Shown here: positions 18,437 through 25,748 of the stretch, piece by piece
How the letters are laid out: each line of letters starts with the position of its first letter
Numbering within the stretch: the first letter of the stretch is position 1
Assembly (NCBI GenBank): GCA_964383905.1
Contig: CAYLJO010000065.1
Location: forward strand, 1 to 27,828
Reading direction: 5' to 3'
Origin: CAYLJO01 sp964383905
GTDB lineage: Bacteria > Acidobacteriota > Blastocatellia > Pyrinomonadales > Pyrinomonadaceae
DNA length: 27,828 nucleotides
The notes under the pieces: model-generated
What the model was told of the DNA's origin: nothing
The model's database searches: none
What the model saw: only the letters and a program-made list of their open reading frames with translations
Translations under genes and position numbers: made by a program

Positions 18437-19186
18437 ATGCGAAAATTGAAACGCCGCATCCTTTGCGCTGAATCTCACGATGACACCTGCTACCTCTTAA
18501 AACATCTGCTCGAACGATCAGATTACGAACTTCACACAGCACACTCCATTGTTGAAGCGTTAAATTTAGCTCAAAGTCAAGGCTTCGACTTGTACCTGCT
18601 CGGTGGGATCTTTAAAGACGGCACCGGCGTCGAATTGTGCCGTCAGATCCGTAAGATAGATCCCCACACCCCGATCCTGTTTTTCTCATCTTATGCCCGC
18701 GAATCTGATCGGCAGCAGGCGATCTGCGCCGGCGCACAGGATTATCTGGTCAAGCCTGGAAACATTTTTGATCTGGCCGACACGATCAAGCGACTAATTG
18801 ATCAGGCAGAGCGGGTCAATCTTGAGAAGACAAAAGCACCAGACCAGATAGACCGGCGTGGTGAGCCAAGGATCAATGAACCGTTCCCGGCGGTAGTATT
18901 CGGCGTCGATGCATGTGGCGCCGAGTTTGAGACCAAAACAGTACTGGATAACCTCAGCTCCAGCGGGCTCCATCTAAGGCTGGCGCAAAGTCTCAGACAA
19001 GGCGCGAAACTAAGCATCGTCGTCAGGCCCTCGACCGCTCCCGACGATAAAGTGCCGACGATTCGGGTGGCGGTAAACGGCATGGTCCTACGCGCCGAGT
19101 CGCAGCCTGACGGCAAATATGGCTTAGGCATCGCGCTGCATAACACAGATTTCTTTGAAGAATGGTCCTGGTCACTGCGAGGATAA
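18437..19186 (+). CDS. Receiver-PilZ protein with phospho-acceptor Asp replaced by Gly
   Basis: 249 aa, soluble. The N-terminal receiver fold (1-118) keeps Ser84 (LFFSS) and Lys106 (YLVKP), but the phospho-acceptor position reads DLYLLG, so Gly56 stands where Asp is expected. The first acidic cluster is AESHDD. The receiver is therefore probably not phosphorylated conventionally. A PilZ domain follows (about 139-240) with R141-xxx-R145 (RGEPR) and N172-L-S-S-S-G177, matching the c-di-GMP-binding RxxxR and (D/N)xSxxG motifs. Expected role: c-di-GMP-responsive effector or adaptor. AGGAG at 18426-18430 is well placed for ATG 18437. The gene stands before a decayed region and the RsbT-type cluster, which may or may not be functionally linked. 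Confidence 0.85.
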   Translation: MRKLKRRILCAESHDDTCYLLKHLLERSDYELHTAHSIVEALNLAQSQGFDLYLLGGIFKDGTGVELCRQIRKIDPHTPILFFSSYARESDRQQAICAGAQDYLVKPGNIFDLADTIKRLIDQAERVNLEKTKAPDQIDRRGEPRINEPFPAVVFGVDACGAEFETKTVLDNLSSSGLHLRLAQSLRQGAKLSIVVRPSTAPDDKVPTIRVAVNGMVLRAESQPDGKYGLGIALHNTDFFEEWSWSLRG

Positions 19187-19673
19187 AGAAGTCGGCCTTA
19201 ATTTCTACCGGTATGGTCAACCTTGGGCCCGCGCATCGTTTGCCCTGGGAGGCAACAGTCGGAAGTGTTAATTTCCCAAATGGGGGACCGGTTCCGTGAG
19301 CCTGAGCGGATCTGTGGGCTTTTCAGACGGCCGTCGAATCCAGACCCGCGGGGGCGCGAGCGGTGAGACAGGCTCTGGCTTTAAGACTCACCTCATCATA
19401 AAGCTGGGCCACCAGCGGCCGGAACTTCGGCTTTAGATTTAACTCACACATACCGCCTGCTAATATTGCGTAGAATCGCCTCCATAACCATTTAGCCGTC
19501 GGCCCGATCCGTGGGCCTGAGTAGCCGAGCCATCTACGCGCCGGACTCCAAATCAGGAAGCCCGCGCTGGAGTCCCGACCTCCAACGAGATATTGGTCGT
19601 ATTTGAGGAGATCCGCGCAAACGGTTAGACTGATGGATGAGTACATCGGTGTTTTGGCTCAACACTTCAAGCT

Positions 19674-19699
19674 GTGCCGCGCAAGTTCCCGCGCGGCAC
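19674..19699. repeat. 9-bp perfect hairpin beside the integrase remnant
   Basis: GTGCCGCGC (19674-19682) pairs with GCGCGGCAC (19691-19699) around an 8-nt AAGTTCCC loop. It lies immediately upstream of the recombinase-like sequence. Function is unknown. Confidence 0.4.
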
Positions 19700-19704
19700 C
19701 CCAT

Positions 19705-19913
19705 GAGGCCGGCATCCCGCGGAGTCTACGGAGCGGACGGCGCGACGTGTCACACCTTACGTCATACGTTCGCTTCGCGTCTCGTGATGGTAGGACTAAA
19801 CATTATTACGGTCGCCGGGATACTGGGCGTGCTACACTACGCACGCCCCGGCACCACACTCGCGCAAGCACGAGCGTGAAGCGATGGGCCGTCGAGTTGC
19901 TCAACGACGGTGA
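19705..19913 (+). pseudogene. C-terminal remnant of a tyrosine recombinase/phage integrase
   Basis: One frame reads CHTLRHTFASRLVMVGLNII followed by TVAGILG (about 19748-19828). This matches the box II region of tyrosine recombinases, with the HxLRH catalytic His/Arg and the following helix. The preceding EAGIP (19705-19719) and following YTTHAPAPHSRKHEREAM (from 19833) fit the family's neighbouring 'RAGI' and 'YAHLxPxHxREA' segments. They lie in different frames from the box II block, so at least two frameshifts are present. The expected His of LGH is Val. The N-terminal SAM-like and core portions are missing. It is a non-functional relic of an integrated element. Confidence 0.7.
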
Positions 19914-20048
19914 GGTGATTGAAATCGGAGCGCGCACGGGCCTGAAAATGGGGCCTGGTCGTCGCAATTTTACATCAAGGGGGGCATCAAGTGGTGGCAG
20001 AATATGCAAAATAAGCCTCGTCTCTTGCTGGTTTTCTATCATCGGGGA

Positions 20049-20447
20049 ATGGAAAGCAAATCAATCACCCTTGAAAATGAGCACGACATCGCTGTGGCGC
20101 GTGGTGAAGTGCGACGCATCGCCGCCACTCTCGGGTTTCGCCTTATCGATCAAACAAGACTTGCGACCGTCACGTCCGAACTGGCGCGTAATGTTATTAA
20201 GTACGCCGGACGAGGGCGCCTGATCGCACAACCGACCGGAGAGGCAGGCGGGCGGGGCGGCTTGCGCCTCATCTTCGAAGATAAAGGCCCAGGCATTCCC
20301 GACATTGATGAGGCGATGCGCGACGGCTTTTCGACCGGCAGTGGCCTTGGTAAAGGGTTGCCCGGTTCAAAGCGGCTGGTTAATGAATTTAGCATCGAAT
20401 CGGAGGTCGGGGTTGGCACGCGCGTGACGGTTGTGCGCTGGCTTTAA
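20049..20447 (+). CDS. RsbT-like serine/threonine kinase (anti-sigma/partner-switch ATPase)
   Basis: About 132 aa GHKL-type ATPase of the RsbT family, which in partner-switching pathways phosphorylates STAS-domain proteins. It has the RsbT-like opening ITLENEHDIAVARGEVRRIA, the N-box ELARNVIKYA (Asn48), G1 box DKGPGI (Asp78) and a Gly-rich STGSGLGKGLPGSKRL lid. It ends TVVRWL. The frame also allows ATG 20004, but the extra 15 residues (MQNKPRLLLVFYHRG) are not family-like; neither start has a good Shine-Dalgarno. The stop is separated by 1 bp from the next gene's ATG, implying coupled translation. The usual STAS partners (RsbR/RsbS) are absent upstream, where decayed DNA is found. Confidence 0.85.
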   Translation: MESKSITLENEHDIAVARGEVRRIAATLGFRLIDQTRLATVTSELARNVIKYAGRGRLIAQPTGEAGGRGGLRLIFEDKGPGIPDIDEAMRDGFSTGSGLGKGLPGSKRLVNEFSIESEVGVGTRVTVVRWL

Positions 20448-20448
20448 A

Positions 20449-21495
20449 ATGAGAGAAATTCGATCCATCGAAATTAGAGACGAAGCGCAGGTCGGAACGG
20501 CGCGGCGCGCGGTGCACCAATATGCGACCCGCTTCGAGTTTAGCGAAAAGGAGTTGGCCGAAATCGACATCGTGGTGCAGGAGATCGGCACCAATGCCGT
20601 GCGCTATGCGACTGATGGGGGCTGGCTTCATTTCACCACACTGCCCGGGTCAGTGCCGGGCCTTGAGCTTTTCTATTGGGACACGGGGCCGGGCATTTAT
20701 AATATTGATCGCGCGATCCGTGACGGCGTTTCGACCAGCGGCAGTCTTGGCGCCGGCCTTGGAGCGATACGGCGCCTGACGGATGAATTTGATGTCTATT
20801 CGACAGTGCGCACGACAATGCAGCCCACTTCTGCGGCGGCGCGGCGGACAACGCACGGCACAGCAATGATGGCCCGTAAATGGGCCGCTAAAGATAACTG
20901 GACGCCCTCGATGATTGATGAGGCACGACGCGTCGGCGTTTGGAGTCGCCCGCACCCCGGCGAAGACATCAACGGCGACGCTTACTTTATACGCCGGCGC
21001 GGGGGGCTGACACTGTTCGCAATTATTGACGGCCTCGGGCACGGGGATGGGGCCAAGCAAGCCACCGACGCGGCGCTTGAATCGTTGGACGATTGGGCGG
21101 GCGAGCCGCTCATTGAAGTCATCCAGACGGCGCATCAGGCCCTGCACGCGACGCGCGGTGCGGTCATCGGCGCCGTCATCATTGATAGCGAAGGCGGGCA
21201 TTTCCATTACGCCGGCGTCGGTAACGTCTTGGTAAGAGTGTTTAATACGTCCGAACCCATCACCCCTATTTCATCCAACGGCACGCTCGGCTCGCGGCTC
21301 GGCACCGTGCGTGTGTGGTCGCACCGCTGGACAAAGGGCGCGACTCTGGTGATGGCCAGCGATGGGCTGAGTACGACGTGGGACATCGGCTCCTATCCCG
21401 GTCTGCTCAAGCGCAGTCCGCAGCTTCTGGCGGGTATACTGATGCGCGACTACGCACGCGACGCCGACGATGCAACTGTGCTCGTCGCCAGGTAA
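20449..21495 (+). CDS. RsbT-like ATPase fused to RsbX/SpoIIE-like PP2C phosphatase
   Basis: 348 aa two-domain protein. Residues 1-140 form an RsbT-like ATPase with N-box EIGTNAVRYA (Asn49), DTGPGI (Asp78) and the Gly-rich SGSLGAGLGAIRRL. Residues about 160-348 form a PP2C-type phosphatase of the RsbX/SpoIIE group with EDINGDAYF (Asp173, Asp177), DGLGHG (Asp194), MASDGL and a terminal DDATVLV. These acidic residues bind the catalytic Mn/Mg ions. Kinase and phosphatase in one chain suggest it both sets and resets phosphorylation of a STAS protein. ATG 20449 follows the previous stop by 1 bp; an in-frame ATG at 20431 inside rsbT is unlikely. The link between the domains is unusually Thr/Ala/Arg-rich (about 118-140). 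Confidence 0.88.
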   Translation: MREIRSIEIRDEAQVGTARRAVHQYATRFEFSEKELAEIDIVVQEIGTNAVRYATDGGWLHFTTLPGSVPGLELFYWDTGPGIYNIDRAIRDGVSTSGSLGAGLGAIRRLTDEFDVYSTVRTTMQPTSAAARRTTHGTAMMARKWAAKDNWTPSMIDEARRVGVWSRPHPGEDINGDAYFIRRRGGLTLFAIIDGLGHGDGAKQATDAALESLDDWAGEPLIEVIQTAHQALHATRGAVIGAVIIDSEGGHFHYAGVGNVLVRVFNTSEPITPISSNGTLGSRLGTVRVWSHRWTKGATLVMASDGLSTTWDIGSYPGLLKRSPQLLAGILMRDYARDADDATVLVAR

Positions 21496-21501
21496 ATTAG
21501 G

Positions 21502-21571
21502 AAAAAGGTAAATCAGCAGTCAGTGATCAGCGGCCGGCAGGGACTGACTGCTCAATCGCTCTTTTACCCTT
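21502..21571. repeat. Heptad-type inverted element R3
   Basis: AGCAGTCAGT (21515-21524) and ACTGACTGCT (21543-21552) form a perfect 10-bp inverted repeat. Outside them, AAAAAGGTAAA (21502-21512) and TTTTACCCTT (21562-21571) form a second, imperfect arm pair. CAGCAGT and CAGTGAT are adjacent 7-mers related to those in R1 and R4. The element lies in the gap between the phosphatase and histidine kinase genes. Confidence 0.55.
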
Positions 21572-21648
21572 AACATTGACAGCATGGCGATTTTTCATGA
21601 CCCCGGGCCATTTTTGCCGAGCGACACACGGCCACCGACTCGGCTTTT

Positions 21649-21676
21649 ACTGACTATTGAATACTGACCACTAAAT
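21649..21676. repeat. Heptad-periodic element R4 abutting the histidine kinase start
   Basis: Four phased 7-mers: ACTGACT, ATTGAAT, ACTGACC, ACTAAAT. The element ends 2 nt before ATG 21679 and so replaces the usual Shine-Dalgarno region. It is similar to R1, which likewise ends just before a start codon. Confidence 0.55.
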
Positions 21677-21678
21677 CT

Positions 21679-23028
21679 ATGAAGGATGTTAGCTCGACCC
21701 GGCTCGGAGAAATTTACGTTCGTCGCGAGTCGGATATTATCAAAGTGCGCGATCGGGTGCGGCGGCTGGTGCGCGAGATGGGTTTCGACCCGACGACGCA
21801 GATTAAGATTACGACGGCCGTATCCGAGGTGACGCGCAACATCTATGAGTATGCGAAATCGGGAGCCATTTCGCTGGCTGTGGCCGAGCGGGAATCGGAC
21901 CTAGGCTTGCTCGTGACGGCGCGCGACGACGGCCCGGGAATCCCTGAACTGACATTGCGGTCGGTTCTTCGCGGCACCTATCAGTCAAGTTCCGGGCTGG
22001 GCGTTGGACTGTCGGGGACGCGCAAGCTGATGGACGAGTTCGATGTTCAAACTAAAGACGGCGCGGGCACGCGTGTGACGGTCATTAAGTGGCTGCCGCG
22101 TGCCGCGGCTGCCGACGTCAAAAGCCGCGTCGAAGAGTTGCGCAAGTTTCTTGGTGAGGACGTGAAGGATTCGGCCGTTGAGGAGCTGCAGCAACAGAAT
22201 CGCGACCTCGTGGCCGTCCTCTCCGAGCTGGAAGAGAAGCGGGCGCAACTCGAGCGGCTCAACCGGACGCTCTACGAAACGAATCTTGAGTTGAATGAGG
22301 CCAACACGAAGCTGCGTGAGTTGGCGGAGATGAAAGAAGAGTTTCTCGCCCTCACAACGCACGACCTGCGCTCGCCCTTAACCGTCATCAGTGGCGTCAT
22401 CAGCTTTTTCACATCCGGACGCCTCGGCGAGTTATCACCCGAACAAAAGAACATGGTCGCGATGATGGAGCGCAATGCGCAGAACCTGATCGAACTCGTT
22501 AATGATCTGCTCGACGCCTCGAAGCTGGAATCCGGCACGATGCGCCTCGACATCTCTTCCATCGATTTACGCGATGTCATTAATGAGCTGCGCGAGACGA
22601 TGGGGCCGCTCGCCAGAGAGAAGGGGATCACCCTTGAGGGAATCTTGCCGGATCAGCTTCCGCCCATCGAAGCCGACCGGGCTAAGCTCCGCCGCATTCT
22701 CCTCAATCTGCTCTCCAACGCTATGAAGTTCACACCTAAGGGCGGGAGGGTCGAGGTTAAGGCTGAGCCGGTGAACGGGGTTATCCGCATCTCCGTCTCG
22801 GACACCGGCGTTGGCATCGCGCCCGAAGATGTCGCGCGCCTTTTTGACAAATACGAACAGACCCGCAATCGCGCGACACGCGGGGAGAAGGGAACCGGAC
22901 TTGGTCTTTATATTACCAGGCAGCTGGTCGAGCTACACGGCGGCGAAATCACCGTTGACTCGGAGATTGGCCGGGGCTCGACTTTCTCGTTTACGCTGCC
23001 AATCAAGCGCGCCGGCGCTAACGCTTAG
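21679..23028 (+). CDS. Hybrid RsbT-like ATPase / sensor histidine kinase
   Basis: 449 aa cytoplasmic protein without transmembrane segments. Residues 1-140 form an RsbT-like ATPase (SEVTRNIYEYA with Asn54, DDGPGI, SSSGLGVGLSGTRKL, ending TVIKWLP). Residues about 150-217 form a coiled coil rich in Leu/Glu. HisKA follows with TTHDLRSPL (His228), then HATPase_c with N-box NLLSNAMKFTP (Asn347), DTGVGI (Asp375) and GTGLGLYI. All histidine-kinase motifs are intact. Two ATP-binding GHKL domains of different type in one chain suggest coupling between Ser/Thr partner switching and a His-Asp relay. No dedicated response regulator follows; the receiver-PilZ protein upstream lacks its Asp. The ATG is preceded by repeat R4 rather than a clear ribosome-binding site. 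The spacing of 183 bp from the phosphatase gene leaves operon membership open. Confidence 0.9.
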   Translation: MKDVSSTRLGEIYVRRESDIIKVRDRVRRLVREMGFDPTTQIKITTAVSEVTRNIYEYAKSGAISLAVAERESDLGLLVTARDDGPGIPELTLRSVLRGTYQSSSGLGVGLSGTRKLMDEFDVQTKDGAGTRVTVIKWLPRAAAADVKSRVEELRKFLGEDVKDSAVEELQQQNRDLVAVLSELEEKRAQLERLNRTLYETNLELNEANTKLRELAEMKEEFLALTTHDLRSPLTVISGVISFFTSGRLGELSPEQKNMVAMMERNAQNLIELVNDLLDASKLESGTMRLDISSIDLRDVINELRETMGPLAREKGITLEGILPDQLPPIEADRAKLRRILLNLLSNAMKFTPKGGRVEVKAEPVNGVIRISVSDTGVGIAPEDVARLFDKYEQTRNRATRGEKGTGLGLYITRQLVELHGGEITVDSEIGRGSTFSFTLPIKRAGANA

Positions 23029-23213
23029 GACCCATAGCCGGAGTGGTCTGACTTGATTAACCATCCCACCGCCGGTCATTGTTTCACGATCTCATAACGG
23101 ATCTCACACGAGTGTGACTCCACCGGGGGCGCAAGCATCCGGCCGGTCTGCGGCGGGCCGCAAGCCTCCCGGCTTACACCCGACTCGCTACCGCACGCAG
23201 TAGGGATGTCTCA

Positions 23214-24032
23214 CTATTTTTCACCGCGCTCTTTTTCCACGGTGGTTTCCAGTTCGACGACCAGTTTGCGAACGCTCGGCTGGTCCATGGGTTCGAGTAG
23301 CCGCAGCGCTTCGTCCAGAACGCGCCGCTGGTGGTCGCGCCATCCCGGCTGCCCGGCGACGCTTCCGAGCCTGCCCGCATAATACCCGGCGCGCGGCGGC
23401 CGCACGGTCTCCACAACGTCTCTCGCGACCGCAACGGTCATTGTCGGAATACCTGCCTGCTCGAGGGCGCGCGCCGCAAGCGCAACGGACTGGTGACACA
23501 GACGCGATGCCGGAATGAGCAATGCCGCCTGGACTTCGTAACGATTCACGCGCGTCACCAGTTCCGGCAACATCGTTTCCGCCAGCCGCGCGGCATCAGG
23601 AATGAAGCCGCAGAAACTCCAGAACACAGGATTGAGCTGCCCGATGATCCCGTTGCTCTGGAACTCGAAGAGACGCGCGAGCGGTACCTGTGCGTTCATG
23701 TCCTGCTCGACAGCCTGCGGATCATAGCCGCGGGCCGCGAAGCGCAAGTCCTCCACCTCGATCTCCGTGGGTATCTCGCGAAAATTGAGATCGCCGCCCG
23801 GCGCGCTCACATCGAACGGATCGGTGCCGTCAATGTACGCGCCTGCCGAAGAGATAAGGGCGAGGTTCATCATCGGAAGAGCACGGCGCGCGGGAACAAA
23901 AGGCGCGCGCCTGTTTTCCACCCATGGGTAATCATCCGGCACGTCGGCGTGCACGTTCGCCGTACCGCGATGCCCCTGTTGCCACGAAGCGTAGTGTTCA
24001 AGCCATTCATCAAGTCGCTCAATCGTCTTCAC
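23214..24032 (-). CDS. GrdB-like (glycine/sarcosine/betaine/proline reductase component B family) protein
   Basis: 272 aa. It resembles the family named after selenoprotein B of glycine/betaine and D-proline reductases. Recognisable blocks are LALISSAGAYIDGTDPFD (about 57-74), NFREIPTEIEVEDLRFAARGYD, PLARLFEFQSNGIIGQLNP and LLIPASRLCHQSVALAARALEQAGIPT. There is no in-frame UGA and so no selenocysteine; conserved-looking cysteines are in SFCGF and LCHQS. Stand-alone members occur in bacteria lacking the other reductase subunits, and their reaction is unknown. The start is GTG 24032, 17 bp after the DUF4149 stop, so it is the third gene of a compact operon. Clostridial-type amino-acid reduction should not be inferred. 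Confidence 0.75.
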   Translation of the reverse strand: MKTIERLDEWLEHYASWQQGHRGTANVHADVPDDYPWVENRRAPFVPARRALPMMNLALISSAGAYIDGTDPFDVSAPGGDLNFREIPTEIEVEDLRFAARGYDPQAVEQDMNAQVPLARLFEFQSNGIIGQLNPVFWSFCGFIPDAARLAETMLPELVTRVNRYEVQAALLIPASRLCHQSVALAARALEQAGIPTMTVAVARDVVETVRPPRAGYYAGRLGSVAGQPGWRDHQRRVLDEALRLLEPMDQPSVRKLVVELETTVEKERGEK

Positions 24033-24049
24033 CAGGAATTTACCGCCCC

Positions 24050-24637
24050 CTACGTTGAATTTGCACGCGAACGGTGCGCAATAAGTAGCAGCGCGGCGAG
24101 CGCGCCGATCATGCCGATACCCAGCGCCGCTACGGAGTAGCCGTGAAGGCTGTTGAAAGCGAGGCGCAACGGATCATTTTTGGCCACCTCGTCAATCGGA
24201 CGGCCCAACGCGGCCCGCAATGCCAGCATGCGCGCACTGATCACCCACTGCCCGATGCCGGCCGCGGCCCCTAGCAACGCCAGCGCGATGACCTCTGCGT
24301 AAAAAGCGCGCCGGCCGACTGCGTGGCCGGAGAGAAAAGCGCTCGCAATCAGAAGCAGGCCGATCATGAAGCCGCCCACGTTGATCATCGTGAGTGTCCG
24401 CGCCACGATAGTGCCCGCAATCTCGTTGGCGTTAGCCAGATGAAAAGCGCGCAGCACGGCGAAAACGCTCGGCGCGACCGCCGCGCTAAAGAACACGGCC
24501 GCACCCAGCCATAGCGCGATGAGCAGCAGTCGGGCATCGTGCAGCACGGTGATCATGAGCGCGCTCTTTCGCACCCACCCGTCAGCTTCGCGCGCGGCAA
24601 TAGTATGCCCCCTCCTGCCCCCGACCTCGATGCTCAT
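24050..24637 (-). CDS. DUF4149 (TMEM205-like) four-helix membrane protein
   Basis: 195 aa. Four hydrophobic helices lie at about 37-62, 84-107, 111-137 and 167-189. The first contains the ALWLGAAVFFSAAVAPSVF motif typical of DUF4149, and the loop before helix 4 contains NDPLRLAFNSLHGYS, also a family feature. No biochemical function is known to me. ATG 24637 overlaps the DUF309 stop as ATGA, supporting this start through translational coupling. ATG 24556 would remove a 27-residue polar extension and is an alternative. Confidence 0.82.
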   Translation of the reverse strand: MSIEVGGRRGHTIAAREADGWVRKSALMITVLHDARLLLIALWLGAAVFFSAAVAPSVFAVLRAFHLANANEIAGTIVARTLTMINVGGFMIGLLLIASAFLSGHAVGRRAFYAEVIALALLGAAAGIGQWVISARMLALRAALGRPIDEVAKNDPLRLAFNSLHGYSVAALGIGMIGALAALLLIAHRSRANST

Positions 24638-25074
24638 AAGTCGTGTTCCGTCACTCCCGGCAGCAGCCTGATTAACGGCGGCTCAATTTCCGGCGGCGTC
24701 AATTCACGCGGATCAGGCGCAGTCAGTAGCCACGAAAGCGCGCGGTCAAGCTGCGCCTGGTAGTCTTCCAGATCGAGCGACATAAAGCAATTCGTGCGCA
24801 AGCGCGCGAACTTCTCTTTCGCCATCTGGTACATCCGCCGCGCCGCCCCCGGCCGCCCGATCTCCAGATGATGGAAAGCGACCGCGGATTGAATCAGCGC
24901 CTGGAGGAAGAGCTTCTCGGCGGGCCCAACCTCGCCCATCCAACGCTCCTCCCACGCATCATGCGCGGCGTGAAACTCCCGCGCGTTATACAGGTCAATG
25001 CCCGCGATGTACTCAACCGGATAGGCCGCCACGTGCTCATCCGTGTATGCCGGACGCCCTTTAATGCTCTCCAT
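24634..25074 (-). CDS. DUF309 domain-containing protein
   Basis: 146 aa, all-helical. The family signature is clear: GIDLYNAREFHAAHDAWEERW (about 25-45, split as GIDLYNAREF and HAAHDAWEERW), then EKLFLQALIQSAVAFHHLEIG (about 53-73). The paired His/Glu and His/His residues look like a buried polar or metal-binding site. Function is unknown. It is the first gene of the DUF309-DUF4149-GrdB-like operon. The upstream spacer holds repeat R5. Confidence 0.85.
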   Translation of the reverse strand: MESIKGRPAYTDEHVAAYPVEYIAGIDLYNAREFHAAHDAWEERWMGEVGPAEKLFLQALIQSAVAFHHLEIGRPGAARRMYQMAKEKFARLRTNCFMSLDLEDYQAQLDRALSWLLTAPDPRELTPPEIEPPLIRLLPGVTEHDL

Positions 25075-25081
25075 AGCTCAA

Positions 25082-25151
25082 ACGATGAACGCGGAACGAT
25101 GAATAAAGCAGAACCGTTTTTCATCCGTCGTTCCGCGTTCATCGTTCATCC
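25082..25151. repeat. Heptad-periodic inverted element R5
   Basis: An 18-bp perfect inverted repeat (25082-25099 with 25128-25145) encloses a 28-nt loop. The left arm reads ACGATGA, ACGCGGA, ACGATGA, ATAAAGC. The right side (25120-25151) reads TTCATCC, GTCGTTC, CGCGTTC, ATCGTTC, ATCC. It fills the 89-bp gap between DinB-like and DUF309 genes and could fold as a terminator-like or protective hairpin in mRNA. Confidence 0.65.
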
Positions 25152-25163
25152 TTAACTTTTTCC

Positions 25164-25634
25164 TCACCAATCTTTCTTCAGTAACAACTCCTCGATGCGG
25201 TAAGCGTGCAGCATGTCATGCATTGCGAGATGGCGAAACATGATGAAGACCGAATAGTGCGTATACTCTCCGTGCTCGGCGGTGCGTTGCCATTGTTCTG
25301 CGGATAGCCCTTGTAATCGTTCGACGAGCCGGCGGCGGTCGTGTGAAAAACGGTCGAGGGCCTCACTCAAATCCGTCTTCAGCAGCGCGTCTTCTTCCAT
25401 GTCCTGATCTGGATCATACGGGGTAATGCGCGGCGCGGGTTCGGTCAACATCAACTCGAGCCGGGAAAAGAAGAGCGGGTGCACTTCAGCCAGATGGCAG
25501 GCATGCTCATGCGCCGACCACTTGCCGGGCCGCGGTCGGCGCTTCAGAATCGAAGCCGGAACTTCGCGGACGAGTGGGATAATAATCGCCGGAGCGTTTC
25601 CCAACGCGGACACAACTGCTTCAGGATTGTTCAT
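25164..25634 (-). CDS. DinB-family putative metal-dependent four-helix protein
   Basis: About 156 aa. The DinB/YfiT four-helix-bundle pattern is present: GKWSAHEHACHLAEVHPLFF (near residues 37-56) and later FRHLAMHDMLHAY. These provide the three His positions usually binding a divalent metal. Members include bacillithiol/mycothiol-type thiol transferases and damage-inducible proteins; the specific reaction here is unknown. ATG 25634 is preferred over GTG 25643 because AGGTG lies 7 nt upstream of it. Confidence 0.85.
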   Translation of the reverse strand: MNNPEAVVSALGNAPAIIIPLVREVPASILKRRPRPGKWSAHEHACHLAEVHPLFFSRLELMLTEPAPRITPYDPDQDMEEDALLKTDLSEALDRFSHDRRRLVERLQGLSAEQWQRTAEHGEYTHYSVFIMFRHLAMHDMLHAYRIEELLLKKDW

Positions 25635-25723
25635 CAGGTGCACCTATTAGACAGAATCAGATTCTGATGGCTAACTAATAACGTGGCGCGCGTCAACCTC
25701 GCCTGACCAACGGTTTCCGCCTG

Positions 25724-25748
25724 CCTTTTGCCTTTTACCTTTTGCCTT
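25724..25748. repeat. Heptad tandem element R6 at the end of the flavoprotein gene
   Basis: The element reads CCTTTTG, CCTTTTA, CCTTTTG, CCTT in phase. On the - strand it encodes the last residues of the flavoprotein (...QGKR) and supplies its TAA stop, since gene and element overlap at 25735-25748. Confidence 0.65.

Larger units (their letters stand above)
19187..20003. other. Decayed intergenic stretch with integrase remnant
   Basis: About 815 bp between the receiver-PilZ gene and the RsbT-like gene. Apart from the tyrosine-recombinase fragment (19705-19913) and a hairpin (19674-19699), I recognise nothing. A 107-aa frame on the - strand (19323-19646) shows no family pattern. No STAS-domain gene, the usual upstream partner of rsbT, is visible even as a remnant. 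Confidence 0.45.

Noticed and set aside
18103..18471. 122-aa + strand frame overlapping the receiver-PilZ start
   Set aside because: It overlaps a gene with a good RBS, has no domain pattern, and competes with an overlapping - strand frame.
19323..19646. 107-aa - strand frame in the decayed region
   Set aside because: No family pattern or convincing start signal; probably chance open frame in degenerate DNA.
23214..24032. Selenocysteine in the GrdB-like protein
   Set aside because: There is no in-frame UGA within the reading frame and no sign of extension past the stop; the candidate positions carry cysteine.
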